Part shown: piece after piece, positions 1-16,145 of the stretch
Position numbering within the stretch: position 1 is the first letter of the stretch
How the letters are laid out: every line of letters begins with the position of its first letter
Assembly: GCA_947374315.1 (NCBI GenBank)
Contig: CANCBK010000004.1
Span: forward strand, 1-58,805
Direction of reading: 5' to 3'
DNA: 58,805 bases
From: Burkholderiaceae bacterium
Lineage (GTDB): Bacteria; Pseudomonadota; Gammaproteobacteria; Burkholderiales; Burkholderiaceae
The notes under the pieces: generated by a model
What the model was told of the DNA's origin: nothing
The model's database searches: none
Seen by the model: the letters and a program-made list of their open reading frames with translations, nothing else
Made by a program: the position numbers and the translations under genes

Positions 1-81
1 GCAGGTCAAACAGTTAAGGTCGGCAGCGACGAACTTCTCGTAATGCGCGAAGAAGACATCATGGCTGTTGTACAGAAGTAA
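1..81 (+). CDS. groES: Co-chaperonin GroES, C-terminal end only
   Basis: The window opens inside this gene. The 26 visible residues read AGQTVKVGSDELLVMREEDI and then MAVVQK before a TAA stop, which is the typical C-terminal beta strand and tail of the 10-kDa co-chaperonin that caps GroEL. The gene ends 26 bases before groL, giving the usual groES-groL operon. The operon promoter, and any CIRCE operator for HrcA, would lie to the left of the window and cannot be judged. Confidence 0.93.
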   Translation, partial: AGQTVKVGSDELLVMREEDIMAVVQK

Positions 82-92
82 TCGGTACTTAA

Positions 93-1757
<1,665 letters not shown>

Positions 1758-1795
1758 TTGCCGTATATTTCCTCAGCTATCAAGCTGTAGAAACT

Positions 1796-1828
1796 AAAAC
1801 GCCTGGTTCAAAAGACCAGGCGTTTTTT
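1796..1828. terminator. Bidirectional intrinsic terminator between groL and the Bug gene
   Basis: The arms AAAACGCCTGGT (1796-1807) and ACCAGGCGTTTT (1815-1826) are perfect complements around a 7-base loop and run into a T tract. On the minus strand the same stem also ends in four Ts. It can therefore stop transcription from groL and from the convergent gene ending at 1847. Confidence 0.9.
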
Positions 1829-1846
1829 ATTATGAAGCTGGGAAAA

Positions 1847-2812
1847 TTAGTCTGACTGAATCCCACCATCTTTGATTACCTTTTTCATTCTTACCAAGCC
1901 TTGAGCAATCATTTCTTTTAAGTTTTCAGGGCCGAGTGGTGTCAATTCAAATCCCTGTTGAATGAGTTGTTCGCGGAGTTTTGGGTCTTTGAGGGCGGTG
2001 GCTAGCGATTCATTGAGTTTGCTAACAACTGCTGGTGATGTTCCTTTGGGTGCAACCAGCGCCCCCCAAGTTGAGAAGTCATAACCCTTCACGCTTTCGT
2101 TGACGGTGGGCGAATTTGGCAACAATGGTGAGCGAGTTTTGCTGGTTACTCCCAACACTTTGAGTTTTCCTGCCCTGATATGGGGTAACACGACTGATAA
2201 AGCGCTAATCATGACAGGGACTTGCCCGGCCATGACATCGGTAACGGCAGCAGCTGCGCCACGATAAGGGATATGCACTATTGGTGCACCAGTATATTGA
2301 CGAAATATTTCCATGCCGATGTGCTGTGGAGAACCGTTGCCACCAGAGGCGTAATCGATCTTTCCAGGATTTTCTTTGGCAATGCGCACTAAGTCAGCGG
2401 CTGTATTTCCGGGAAAGGATGGGTTTGCAACCATCACAAAAGTGATTGCAGCTACTTCAGAAATTGGCGTAAAACTTTGGACAGGATCGTAATCCACCTT
2501 TTTGTAAAGGTTGGGAAGCATGGTCAAAATGCTGTCATTAAACGCTCCGAGCGCATAACCCTCAGGATTTGCTTGGGCAACCTTAGCTGCGCCAATTAAG
2601 CCTGCGCCACCAGGAATATTTTCAATGGTGATTGCTTGGCCTAGGCTTTCGCTCATTTTTTGCGCAATGGGGCGCATCAAAATATCCACGCCACTGCCAG
2701 CTTGAAGGGGCATCACCATTTGGATGGTGCGGCTTGGATATGGGCTTTGGGCTTGTGCTGATAGATGGCAGAGCAAGACCACGATTGAAGCTAGCAATAG
2801 TTTGATGTTCAT
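1847..2812 (-). CDS. Bug/TctC-family periplasmic substrate-binding protein
   Basis: This is a 321-residue member of the tripartite tricarboxylate transporter receptor family (TctC, called Bug in Bordetella), which is greatly expanded in Burkholderiales. A Sec signal peptide is clear: MNIK, then a hydrophobic core, then a cleavage site near SAQAQS (about residue 21). The mature protein opens with the family pattern YPSRTIQMVMPLQAGSGVD and carries the internal segment YASGGNGSPQHIGMEIF. No TctA or TctB membrane subunit lies nearby, so it is an orphan receptor that may share a transporter or act in sensing. The ligand (often a carboxylate) cannot be read from the sequence. Confidence 0.9.
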   Translation of the reverse strand: MNIKLLLASIVVLLCHLSAQAQSPYPSRTIQMVMPLQAGSGVDILMRPIAQKMSESLGQAITIENIPGGAGLIGAAKVAQANPEGYALGAFNDSILTMLPNLYKKVDYDPVQSFTPISEVAAITFVMVANPSFPGNTAADLVRIAKENPGKIDYASGGNGSPQHIGMEIFRQYTGAPIVHIPYRGAAAAVTDVMAGQVPVMISALSVVLPHIRAGKLKVLGVTSKTRSPLLPNSPTVNESVKGYDFSTWGALVAPKGTSPAVVSKLNESLATALKDPKLREQLIQQGFELTPLGPENLKEMIAQGLVRMKKVIKDGGIQSD

Positions 2813-2872
2813 TTGTCTCGATCTTAGTATTATTTTTTGTACTCTAAAGGTACTTGTTTTATATCTTAACGC

Positions 2873-2898
2873 AATAAAAAACCGCCACGAAGGCGGTT
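2873..2898 (-). terminator. Terminator of the pnt transhydrogenase operon
   Basis: Read on the minus strand, AACCGCC, loop TTCGT and GGCGGTT are followed by a run of Ts (TTTTATT). The hairpin sits about 30 bases after the pntB stop codon, as expected for an operon end. The A-rich side has no matching T tract on the plus strand, so it looks one-directional. Confidence 0.85.
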
Positions 2899-2928
2899 AG
2901 TTATTTTGAGTCTAGTGAAGCTAGGCTT

Positions 2929-4296
2929 TTATGACACGGATTTAACCATATCCTCAACGACTTTCTTCGCATCACCGAAGACCATCATGGTTTTATCCAT
3001 ATAGAAGAGTTCATTATCTAAGCCCGCATAACCTGCAGCCATCGAACGTTTGTTAACGATGATGGTTTTGGCTTTAAATGCTTCCAAGATTGGCATGCCG
3101 AAAATTGGGCTACCTGGAGTGCGAGCGGCGGGGTTCACCACATCGTTTGCGCCAAGCACCAACACGACATCAGCTTGACCGAAATCACTGTTGATGTCTT
3201 CCATTTCAAATACTTGATCGTATGGCACTTCAGCTTCTGCTAAAAGCACGTTCATGTGACCAGGCATGCGACCGGCAACTGGGTGAATCGCGTATTTCAC
3301 AGTCACACCATGATGGGTTAGCTTCTCAGTTAATTCTTTAAGCGCGTGTTGAGCTCGAGCCACTGCCAAACCATATCCAGGAACAATAACGACGGTATCA
3401 GCATTTTCCATTAAGAATGCAGCATCTTCTGGCGAGCCAGTTTTATAGTTCTTAGGGCCACCATCATCAGCGCCTCCGCTAGAAGCTTCGGCACCAAAGC
3501 CGCCCAGCAACACAGCCAAGATTGAGCGGTTCATCGCCTTACACATGATGTAAGAGAGAATCGCACCTGACGAACCGACGCAAGCGCCAGCAATGATCAA
3601 TACTGGATTGTTTAATGTGAAGCCAATGCCTGCAGCTGCCCAGCCAGAGTAGCTATTGAGCATAGACACCACCACTGGCATATCAGCGCCACCGATGGGG
3701 ATGATCAATGTCACACCCAAAACTAAAGCAATCGCACACATCACTAAGAAAGCTTCGTGGCTACCAGCCATGAAATAGATGACGCCACCAGAAACCATGC
3801 CAATGGCAAGGATCAGGTTGAGTAAATGTTGACCGGCAAAGGTCACGGGTTTGCCGCTGACTTTGCCAGATAGCTTCCCGAAAGCAATCACTGAAGCGGT
3901 AAAGGTAATCGCACCAATAAATGCGCCAATGAAGAGTTCAATCTTCTGTGCGCCAGTATGGTCATGCGCTGGATTAAAGACGGCTGCAACAGCAATTAAC
4001 ACTGCAGATAAGCCAACAAAGGAGTGCATAAGCGCTACGAGCTCAGGCATCTTGGTCATCTGTACACGTTTAGCTGCAAATGTTCCAATGATTGCACCGC
4101 CAACAATAGCGCCAATAATCAATGAGAACACTGGCTTAAAGTCGGGAATCAAGAAAGTGGTAATCACGGCAAGCAACATGCCGATCATGCCAAAGGTATT
4201 GCCTTGACGTGAAGTAGTTGGTGAAGACAGTCCACGCAAGGCGAGGATGAAGAGCACCGATGAGATGAGATAGGAAATCGCTGTAATGTTTAACAT
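2929..4296 (-). CDS. pntB: NAD(P) transhydrogenase beta subunit
   Basis: Inner-membrane subunit of the proton-translocating transhydrogenase, which uses the proton gradient to reduce NADP+ with NADH. The 455 residues comprise an N-terminal half of many hydrophobic helices (domain II) and a soluble C-terminal NADP(H)-binding domain III. Domain III begins near residue 303 with VIVPGYGLAVARAQH and continues with HPVAGRMPGHMNVLLAEA. The linker contains GGFGAEASSGGADDGGPKNY, a typical signature. It is the last gene of pntAA-pntAB-pntB, 30 bases after pntAB, and is followed by a terminator. Confidence 0.97.
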   Translation of the reverse strand: MLNITAISYLISSVLFILALRGLSSPTTSRQGNTFGMIGMLLAVITTFLIPDFKPVFSLIIGAIVGGAIIGTFAAKRVQMTKMPELVALMHSFVGLSAVLIAVAAVFNPAHDHTGAQKIELFIGAFIGAITFTASVIAFGKLSGKVSGKPVTFAGQHLLNLILAIGMVSGGVIYFMAGSHEAFLVMCAIALVLGVTLIIPIGGADMPVVVSMLNSYSGWAAAGIGFTLNNPVLIIAGACVGSSGAILSYIMCKAMNRSILAVLLGGFGAEASSGGADDGGPKNYKTGSPEDAAFLMENADTVVIVPGYGLAVARAQHALKELTEKLTHHGVTVKYAIHPVAGRMPGHMNVLLAEAEVPYDQVFEMEDINSDFGQADVVLVLGANDVVNPAARTPGSPIFGMPILEAFKAKTIIVNKRSMAAGYAGLDNELFYMDKTMMVFGDAKKVVEDMVKSVS

Positions 4297-4326
4297 GGGT
4301 TTGGTCTCTATATTGTTTTTATAGTT

Positions 4327-4665
4327 TTATTTAGTTCCAGCCGCATCAGCCTTGGGGGCTTTTTTCTTGAACATTTCAAGCATGCGGCGGGTGACCATAA
4401 AGCCACCAAAAATATTAATTGAGGCTAAGAAGACGGCTACCGCGCCAATGACGCTGGTGAGTGTAATCTCATCGCCGCCAATCACTTCGGTTTGTAATAG
4501 TGCGCCAACAATGATGATTCCGGAGATGGCATTAGTCACAGCCATGAGTGGGGTATGAAGTGCAGGAGTGACATTCCAAACCACGTGGTAGCCAACAAAA
4601 ATGGCCAACACAAACACGGTGATGTTTTGGACTGTGAGGATGCTTTGAAAAGCAGCGAGATCCAT
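4327..4665 (-). CDS. pntAB: NAD(P) transhydrogenase alpha subunit, membrane part (part 2)
   Basis: This 112-residue protein carries about three to four hydrophobic segments, for example around [16 protein letters not shown] and [19 protein letters not shown]. It matches the C-terminal membrane part of E. coli PntA, which is a separate polypeptide in the three-subunit form known from Rhodospirillum rubrum. It lies between pntAA and pntB with short spacers, so the complex here is of the split-alpha type. The C-terminal tail is Lys- and Ala-rich ([14 protein letters not shown]) and probably cytosolic. Confidence 0.95.
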   Translation of the reverse strand: MDLAAFQSILTVQNITVFVLAIFVGYHVVWNVTPALHTPLMAVTNAISGIIIVGALLQTEVIGGDEITLTSVIGAVAVFLASINIFGGFMVTRRMLEMFKKKAPKADAAGTK

Positions 4666-4688
4666 GATATTTCCTTCGAATGTATTTA

Positions 4689-5819
4689 TTAGTTTTTACG
4701 GACGGCTTGGCCATCACGACACATGAGGCAGGCAGTAACGATATCGTCATCTTCCGGGATGACCAACTTCGCTTCTACATCGATGATGAGTTTCATGAAA
4801 TCGAGCAAGTTCCGTGAATACAAGGCCGAGGCATCTGCCGCAACCATGCTAGCGAGATTGGTGTAGCCAATAATCTTGACACCATTTTTCTCAACAATCT
4901 TATCGGCTTCTGTCAAAGGACAATTGCCTGAGCCGTTATCGCCACGACCTGCTGCCAAGTCGATTACGATGGAACCAGGTTTCATATTGGCTACCGTGTC
5001 GCTATGCAATAAGACTGGCGGCTTACGACCCGGAATGAGGGCGGTTGTAATCACGATGTCAGCCTGTTGGGCGCGCTCAGCTACGAGAGCTGCCTGACGC
5101 TTCATCCAAGCCTCTGGCATTGGGCGGGCATAACCACCAACGCCTTGAGCGATTTCACGCTCTTCGTCAGTTTCGTAAGGAACATCCACAAACTTCGCAC
5201 CGAGAGATTCAATCTGCTCTTTGGCGGCAGGGCGTACATCTGAAGCTTCGATGACCGCGCCTAAACGCTTTGCAGTTGCAATGGCTTGTAGGCCAGCAAC
5301 ACCGGCACCAAGGATCAGGACGCGGGCTGCTTTAACAGTACCCGCAGCAGTCATGAGCATTGGCATAAAGCGTTGATATTCATTGGCGCCAATCATCACT
5401 GCTTTGTAACCAGCAATATTGGCTTGTGATGACAAGACATCCATACTCTGGGCACGGGTAGTGCGTGGGGCAGCCTCTAATGAGAATGCAGTCACGCCCT
5501 GTGCAGCCATAGCAGCAATATTGTCATTATCAAATGGGTCAAGCATGCCTACTAGCACGCTGCCAGATTGAATATGCTTGAGCTCGGCGGCTTCGGGTGC
5601 GCGTACTTTGAGAATAATCTCAGCACCAAAGGCATCCGCTGCGCTACCAATAGATGCACCCACTGCTTCATAGGCGGAATCTGGCTGGCTGGCTGTAATA
5701 CCCGCACCTTTTTGAATGACAACTGTGTGGCCTTGGCCAATCAGCTTCTTAACTGTTTCCGGTGTGGCGGCAACTCGAGTTTCCCCGGGCCTGATTTCCA
5801 ACGGTACTCCTATGCGCAT
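4689..5819 (-). CDS. pntAA: NAD(P) transhydrogenase alpha subunit, NAD-binding part (part 1)
   Basis: Soluble domain I of the transhydrogenase, which binds NAD(H). The 376 residues start [20 protein letters not shown], as is normal for the AlaDH/PNT fold, and have a Rossmann motif near residue 169 ([19 protein letters not shown]) followed by EASDVRP. There is no membrane segment at the C-terminus, consistent with the split alpha subunit. A GGAG ribosome binding site sits eight bases before the ATG. It is the first gene of the pnt operon and is divergent from mnmA. The 5' region contains an 18-bp palindrome (separate entry). Confidence 0.96.
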   Translation of the reverse strand: MRIGVPLEIRPGETRVAATPETVKKLIGQGHTVVIQKGAGITASQPDSAYEAVGASIGSAADAFGAEIILKVRAPEAAELKHIQSGSVLVGMLDPFDNDNIAAMAAQGVTAFSLEAAPRTTRAQSMDVLSSQANIAGYKAVMIGANEYQRFMPMLMTAAGTVKAARVLILGAGVAGLQAIATAKRLGAVIEASDVRPAAKEQIESLGAKFVDVPYETDEEREIAQGVGGYARPMPEAWMKRQAALVAERAQQADIVITTALIPGRKPPVLLHSDTVANMKPGSIVIDLAAGRGDNGSGNCPLTEADKIVEKNGVKIIGYTNLASMVAADASALYSRNLLDFMKLIIDVEAKLVIPEDDDIVTACLMCRDGQAVRKN

Positions 5820-5836
5820 GGCATGTCTCCAAATGC

Positions 5837-5854
5837 AGATTTTTTAAAAAATCT
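5837..5854. repeat. 18-bp perfect palindrome upstream of pntAA
   Basis: AGATTTTTTAAAAAATCT is identical to its own reverse complement. It begins 18 bases upstream of the pntAA ATG, in the 135-base region shared with mnmA. It could be an operator for a dimeric regulator, a leader hairpin, or simply A/T-rich chance symmetry; the sequence alone does not decide. Confidence 0.5.
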
Positions 5855-5914
5855 ATTTTAGTTAAATAAGCAGAATCTACCTATCCATTAACCCTAATCA
5901 CCATTCCTTTGACT

Positions 5915-5945
5915 TTCCTTCGAATCTTGGTAAGTTTGAAGGAAG
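5915..5945 (+). promoter_or_regulatory. Inverted repeat enclosing the mnmA ribosome binding site
   Basis: TTCCTTCGAA (5915-5924) and TTTGAAGGAA (5935-5944) pair over 9 of 10 positions around a 10-base loop. The right arm contains GAAGGAAG, the best Shine-Dalgarno match for the ATG at 5955. If the RNA folds this way, the ribosome binding site is hidden. Function is inferred only. Confidence 0.4.
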
Positions 5946-5954
5946 ACTTCTACA

Positions 5955-7109
5955 ATGGGGTTTTTAGCTTATATTGAATTCTCGCATTTTTTGATGATCT
6001 CGCTCAACTCTTCAGCAATCCCTGCCTCAAATCCATCCAAAGTCGTCATTGGGATGTCTGGAGGGGTAGATTCGTCTGTGGCGGCTTGGATGCTCAAGCA
6101 GCAAGGCTATGAAGTAATTGGCCTTTTCATGAAAAACTGGGAGGACGACGATAACGACCAATATTGCTCCTCACGCCAGGACTGGTTGGATGTAGTGTCT
6201 GTAGCGGATTTAATTGGGATTGATGTTGAGGCAGTGAACTTTGCTGCGGAGTACCGTGAGCGCGTCTTTGCGGAGTTTTTGCGGGAATATGCGGCAGGCA
6301 GAACCCCCAACCCAGATGTATTGTGCAATGCAGAAATTAAATTCAAAGCCTTTTTAGACCACGCCATGAGTTTGGGGGCGGATGCGATTGCTACTGGACA
6401 CTATGCGCGGGTTCGCCATGAAGGCGGCCGGGTTCAATTATTAAAGGCATTGGACGCCAGCAAAGATCAGAGCTATTTCTTGCACCGTTTAACCCAGGGT
6501 CAATTAGCAAACGTGCTTTTTCCGCTGGGAGAGATTCCTAAAACGGAAGTGCGCAAGATTGCCGAGCACATTGGTTTGCACAATGCGCGTAAAAAGGATT
6601 CCACTGGCATCTGCTTTATTGGCGAACGTCCATTCCGCGAGTTCTTAAATCGCTACTTACCGCGTACTCCGGGCCCCATCAAGACGCCTGAAGGGAAAAC
6701 GGTGGGAGAACATATGGGGCTTGCCTTCTTCACCCTAGGACAGCGTAAAGGCATTGGATTGGGCGGCAGCCAGGATGGCAATGGAGATGCTTGGTATGTG
6801 GCTCGCAAGGACATGGCGAACAATACTTTGTATGTGGCGCAAGGCCATGAGCACCCATGGCTCTTAGCCAATCAACTCTCTGCAATAGATGCCAATTGGA
6901 TTGATGGTGCGATGCCGGTAGCTGGACAGTATTCAGCAAAAACCCGCTATCGTCAGACGGACTCTACTTGCACCTTGGCTAGCGGTGCTCAAGGGCCGCT
7001 GAGTTTTGAACTTTCTTTTCCCGAAGCGCAGTGGGCCGTGACCCCAGGCCAATCCGCCGTTTTATATGATGGCGATGTTTGCTTAGGCGGTGGGATTATT
7101 TCCGCCTAA
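5955..7109 (+). CDS. mnmA: tRNA-specific 2-thiouridylase MnmA
   Basis: Adds sulfur to U34 of tRNA-Lys, -Glu and -Gln, using ATP to activate the base and sulfur relayed from IscS. The PP-loop SGGVDSS lies near residues 35-41. The first catalytic cysteine is in [12 protein letters not shown] and the second in [12 protein letters not shown]; the C-terminal beta-barrel domain is complete. The ATG at 5955 has a good GAAGGAAG ribosome binding site but adds an unusual hydrophobic lead ([13 protein letters not shown]). A second ATG at 5994 would give 371 residues, closer to the usual length, but has no clear ribosome binding site. Either could be the real start. The gene is divergent from pntAA. Confidence 0.95.
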   Translation: MGFLAYIEFSHFLMISLNSSAIPASNPSKVVIGMSGGVDSSVAAWMLKQQGYEVIGLFMKNWEDDDNDQYCSSRQDWLDVVSVADLIGIDVEAVNFAAEYRERVFAEFLREYAAGRTPNPDVLCNAEIKFKAFLDHAMSLGADAIATGHYARVRHEGGRVQLLKALDASKDQSYFLHRLTQGQLANVLFPLGEIPKTEVRKIAEHIGLHNARKKDSTGICFIGERPFREFLNRYLPRTPGPIKTPEGKTVGEHMGLAFFTLGQRKGIGLGGSQDGNGDAWYVARKDMANNTLYVAQGHEHPWLLANQLSAIDANWIDGAMPVAGQYSAKTRYRQTDSTCTLASGAQGPLSFELSFPEAQWAVTPGQSAVLYDGDVCLGGGIISA

Positions 7110-7142
7110 GTATTTCTGATTTCGGAATTTACTTAAATCGCT

Positions 7143-10598
<3,456 letters not shown>

Positions 10599-10602
10599 TT
10601 GC

Positions 10603-11577
10603 CTAAACCTGTGCCCCGAAGTTCGGGTCATCATTGCGGGCGGCATCATCAGGCTTGCGCTCACCCTTGACTAAATCTTCACGAGTGACGCCAAGCCACA
10701 TAGCTAAAGCCGCTGCTACGAATACTGAAGAGTAGATACCGAACAAAATACCAATGGTCAGCGCCAGGGCGAAATAGAATAGGGTGGGGCCACCAAACAC
10801 TAACATTGCCAACACCATCATTTCGGTACTGCCGTGGGTAATCATGGTGCGGCTGATCGTGCTGGTAATCGCATTGTCGATAATCTCGCGGGTATTCATC
10901 TTGCGGTATTTGCGGAAGTTCTCGCGAATACGGTCAAAGATCACCACAGATTCATTTACGGAATAGCCTAATACGGCAAGTACTGCCGCCAATACCGACA
11001 GGGAGAATTCCCATTGGAAGAAGGCAAAGAAGCCGAGAATGATGACGATGTCATGCAAGTTCGCGATGATGCCGGCGAGAGCAAATTTCCACTCAAAGCG
11101 GAATGAGAGGTAAACCACAATGCCGATGATCACAAACAGGAGCGCCATCAAACCATCCATCGCCAGCTCACGACCTACCTGTGGCCCAACAAACTCCACA
11201 CGCTGTAATTTCACGCCTGAGGTGGCTGGTTGAAGTGCCTGCATTACTGCCGCACTTTGATCTGCTGAAGAAATCATTTTTCCTTCAGGATTTTTCTGCA
11301 AGGGCAGGCGAATCATCACATCGCGTGAGCTGCCAAAGTTCTGAATTTGGGTATCGACATAGCCCAGCTTTTCTACATCGGCTCGAATAGATTCTAGTGG
11401 TGCAGTCTGTGGATAAGTGACCTCCATCACCGTGCCGCCAGTAAATTCAATCGACAGGTGAAGGCCGTTATGCCAAAGGAAGAAAACAGCGGCAAGGAAG
11501 GTGATGAAAGAAACCGCATTGAGCACCAAAGCATGGCGCATAAAAGGGATGTCTTTTTTGATTCGGAAAAATTCCAT
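10603..11577 (-). CDS. secF: Protein translocase subunit SecF
   Basis: Membrane partner of SecD, which uses the proton gradient to help pull secreted proteins through SecYEG. The 324 residues include TM1 near residues 15-35, a periplasmic domain with FTGGTVMEVTYP, and five clustered helices in the C-terminal half. The RND-like signature VNESVVIFDRIREN is present, as is the IGILFGIYSSVFVAAALAMW helix. It starts three bases after secD ends. The C-terminal tail is charged and cytosolic (KGERKPDDAARNDDP). Confidence 0.97.
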   Translation of the reverse strand: MEFFRIKKDIPFMRHALVLNAVSFITFLAAVFFLWHNGLHLSIEFTGGTVMEVTYPQTAPLESIRADVEKLGYVDTQIQNFGSSRDVMIRLPLQKNPEGKMISSADQSAAVMQALQPATSGVKLQRVEFVGPQVGRELAMDGLMALLFVIIGIVVYLSFRFEWKFALAGIIANLHDIVIILGFFAFFQWEFSLSVLAAVLAVLGYSVNESVVIFDRIRENFRKYRKMNTREIIDNAITSTISRTMITHGSTEMMVLAMLVFGGPTLFYFALALTIGILFGIYSSVFVAAALAMWLGVTREDLVKGERKPDDAARNDDPNFGAQV

Positions 11578-11580
11578 GGC

Positions 11581-13440
11581 TTATTTCTCCTGTGGGCGCC
11601 AAACTTGGCCAATAGCGAGTTTTTGAACTTTCTTACCTCTGCCGTACCAGAGGTTAACCAAGCCGCGCGAGAAGAACACGGCTGAGAACATTGAAGTCAG
11701 AATGCCAAGGCAGTGCACGATCGCAAAACCCTTGATCGGACCGGAGCCAAATGCAAGCAATGCAAGACCGGCAATCAGGGTGGTTACGTTCGAATCCAAA
11801 ATCGTGGCCCAAGCCTTATCAAAGCCAACGGCAATAGCCATTTGTGGGGCGGCGCCATTGCGTAGCTCTTCACGAATACGTTCGTTGATCAATACATTGG
11901 AGTCGATTGCCATACCCAGTGCTAAGGCCATCGCAGCGATACCTGGCAGTGTCAGGGTTGCTTGCAACATGGATAGAACGGAAATCAGGAGCAATAAGTT
12001 CACTGCCAAGGCAACCACAGAGAAAGTGCCGAACAGGAGGTAGTACGCGATCATGAAAATGGAGATTGCTGCAAAACCAATGACGAGGGATTTAAAGCCC
12101 TTTGCAATATTTTCTGCGCCCAAACTCGGCCCAATAGTACGCTCTTCAATAATTTCCATGGGGGCTGCTAATGAGCCTGCGCGTAATAAGAGCGCCAAGT
12201 CATTTGCGCTCTCGGTAGTTGGTTGACCAGTAATTTGGAACTTAGAGCCGAACTCACCTTGAATGGTGGCGATCGTAAGCACCTCGCCTTTTCCTTTTTC
12301 AAACAATATCATGCCCATAGGCTTACCAATGTTTTCACGGGTGACTTCTTGCATAACGCGACCACCAGCAGCATCCAAAGAGATGTTGACTGCGGGGCGC
12401 TGATTCTGATCAAAGCCAGCGCTCGCATCAGTAATGCGATCACCGCTGAAGATGACGGATTTTTTGAATACGCCTTGACGGTTTTCGCCAAAGCGGAAGA
12501 CATCCATGCCAGGAGGGGGTGTCTCGCCAATCGCAATTGTTGAAACAATAGGGTCGGCCAATCTAGATTCCAGGGTTGCTGTGCGACCGATGATGTCTTT
12601 GGCGCGGGCAGTGTCTTGCACGCCTGGCAACTGCACCACGATGCGTTCCGCACCTTGTTGCTGAATCACTGGCTCTTTAACGGCCAACTCATTGACGCGC
12701 TTATTAAGGGTGATGATGTTTTGCTTCACAGCATTGTCTTGGATTTCTTTCAAGGCAGTTGGCTTAAATTCTCCGACGAGCTTTGGAGAAAGGCCCGTAG
12801 GCTTCACTTGCCAAGTCAACTCTGGCTGGCCGATCATTAATGCAGCGCGTGCTTTTTCGGCTTCTTCAGTGCTGCCAAAAGTAACCGTAATACTGTCTTG
12901 GCCACGCTCAATACCTTGCTGACGTATAGATTTGTCGCGCAACTGGCTGCGGATATCAGTCGCCAAAGCAGTGATCTTCTTTTGAACTGCGCCCTTCATG
13001 TCTACTTGTAACAAAAAGTAGACGCCACCACGTAAGTCAAGGCCTAGCGGCATTGGTAGCGCATTGAGTGCATTTAACCAGCTCGGTGTGTTCGAGAGGA
13101 GATTCAATGCCACCGTGAAATTGGGTTCGTTTGGATCAATATTTAACTTTTGCTGCAATAAATCGCGAGCACGCAGTTGAATATCGGTGTTATTAAAACG
13201 AATTTTGATGGAACCTACGCTACCGGTAGATTCAAAGAAGGTGCCAGTGCTACTAATGTTGTCTTCAGCCAGAATCTTTTCGACTCGAGACTGTGTCGCC
13301 AAATCAACCTTGATGGTTGGCTTGGCGGACGAGACCTGAACCGCTGGAGCCTCTCCATAGAAATTGGGCAATGAATATAGTCCCCCGATCAATAAAGCAA
13401 ATAGGATGACTATGTATTTCCAGAGAGGGTAGCGATTCAT
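11581..13440 (-). CDS. secD: Protein translocase subunit SecD
   Basis: The 619 residues match the family. TM1 is near the N-terminus (WKYIVILFALLIGGLYSLP). The large periplasmic P1 region begins with the conserved LGLDLRGGVYFLLQVDM, and the C-terminal five-helix bundle contains LALGMAIDSNVLINERIREE, whose Asp belongs to the proton path. It follows yajC by 25 bases and precedes secF by three, the standard yajC-secD-secF order. Confidence 0.98.
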   Translation of the reverse strand: MNRYPLWKYIVILFALLIGGLYSLPNFYGEAPAVQVSSAKPTIKVDLATQSRVEKILAEDNISSTGTFFESTGSVGSIKIRFNNTDIQLRARDLLQQKLNIDPNEPNFTVALNLLSNTPSWLNALNALPMPLGLDLRGGVYFLLQVDMKGAVQKKITALATDIRSQLRDKSIRQQGIERGQDSITVTFGSTEEAEKARAALMIGQPELTWQVKPTGLSPKLVGEFKPTALKEIQDNAVKQNIITLNKRVNELAVKEPVIQQQGAERIVVQLPGVQDTARAKDIIGRTATLESRLADPIVSTIAIGETPPPGMDVFRFGENRQGVFKKSVIFSGDRITDASAGFDQNQRPAVNISLDAAGGRVMQEVTRENIGKPMGMILFEKGKGEVLTIATIQGEFGSKFQITGQPTTESANDLALLLRAGSLAAPMEIIEERTIGPSLGAENIAKGFKSLVIGFAAISIFMIAYYLLFGTFSVVALAVNLLLLISVLSMLQATLTLPGIAAMALALGMAIDSNVLINERIREELRNGAAPQMAIAVGFDKAWATILDSNVTTLIAGLALLAFGSGPIKGFAIVHCLGILTSMFSAVFFSRGLVNLWYGRGKKVQKLAIGQVWRPQEK

Positions 13441-13465
13441 ATTGAGATACTTTTAAACAAGCGTA

Positions 13466-13792
13466 TTAAGCGGACTTCAGTGAGCCTTTTGGCAATACTG
13501 TTGTGATGGCGCCTTTTTGCATTTGCACTTCAGTGCCAGCAGAAATCTCGACCGTAACCACTTGGTCTTTCAATGCAGTTACTTTGCCGATGATGCCGCC
13601 AACAGTCACTACTTCATCGCCAACTGCCAAAGCTACCAACATCGCTTTAGTCTCTTTTTGACGTTTCATTTGTGGGCGAATCATGATGAAGTACAGCACT
13701 GCAAACATCAAGATCAAAGGGAGGAAGCTCATCAAGCCACCAGAATCTGTACCCGCGGCTGAAGCCTGGGCAAAAGCGTTACTAATCCACAT
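13466..13792 (-). CDS. yajC: Preprotein translocase accessory subunit YajC
   Basis: This 108-residue protein has one membrane helix (LMSFLPLILMFAVLYFIMIR, about residues 20-39) followed by the family pattern RPQMKRQKETKAMLVALAVG and a small soluble domain with GDEVVTVGGIIGKV. YajC associates with SecDF. A strong GGAGG ribosome binding site lies a few bases ahead of the ATG. The 122 bases between this start and tgt hold no gene that I can see and may contain a promoter for yajC-secD-secF. Confidence 0.96.
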   Translation of the reverse strand: MWISNAFAQASAAGTDSGGLMSFLPLILMFAVLYFIMIRPQMKRQKETKAMLVALAVGDEVVTVGGIIGKVTALKDQVVTVEISAGTEVQMQKGAITTVLPKGSLKSA

Positions 13793-13914
13793 ACAAAACC
13801 TCCATTAATTACCAATTGGAAACTGCTTCAGTTTTAGGCTTTTGAAGCGAAGCCGTAAACCCGCAATTCTAAACTGTATGGGGCTTTGAGGGCTGATTTA
13901 GTGTCCTAAAGCCA

Positions 13915-16115
<2,201 letters not shown>

Positions 16116-16145
16116 AGCATTACCATCAGGTATTGGATTTTAACG

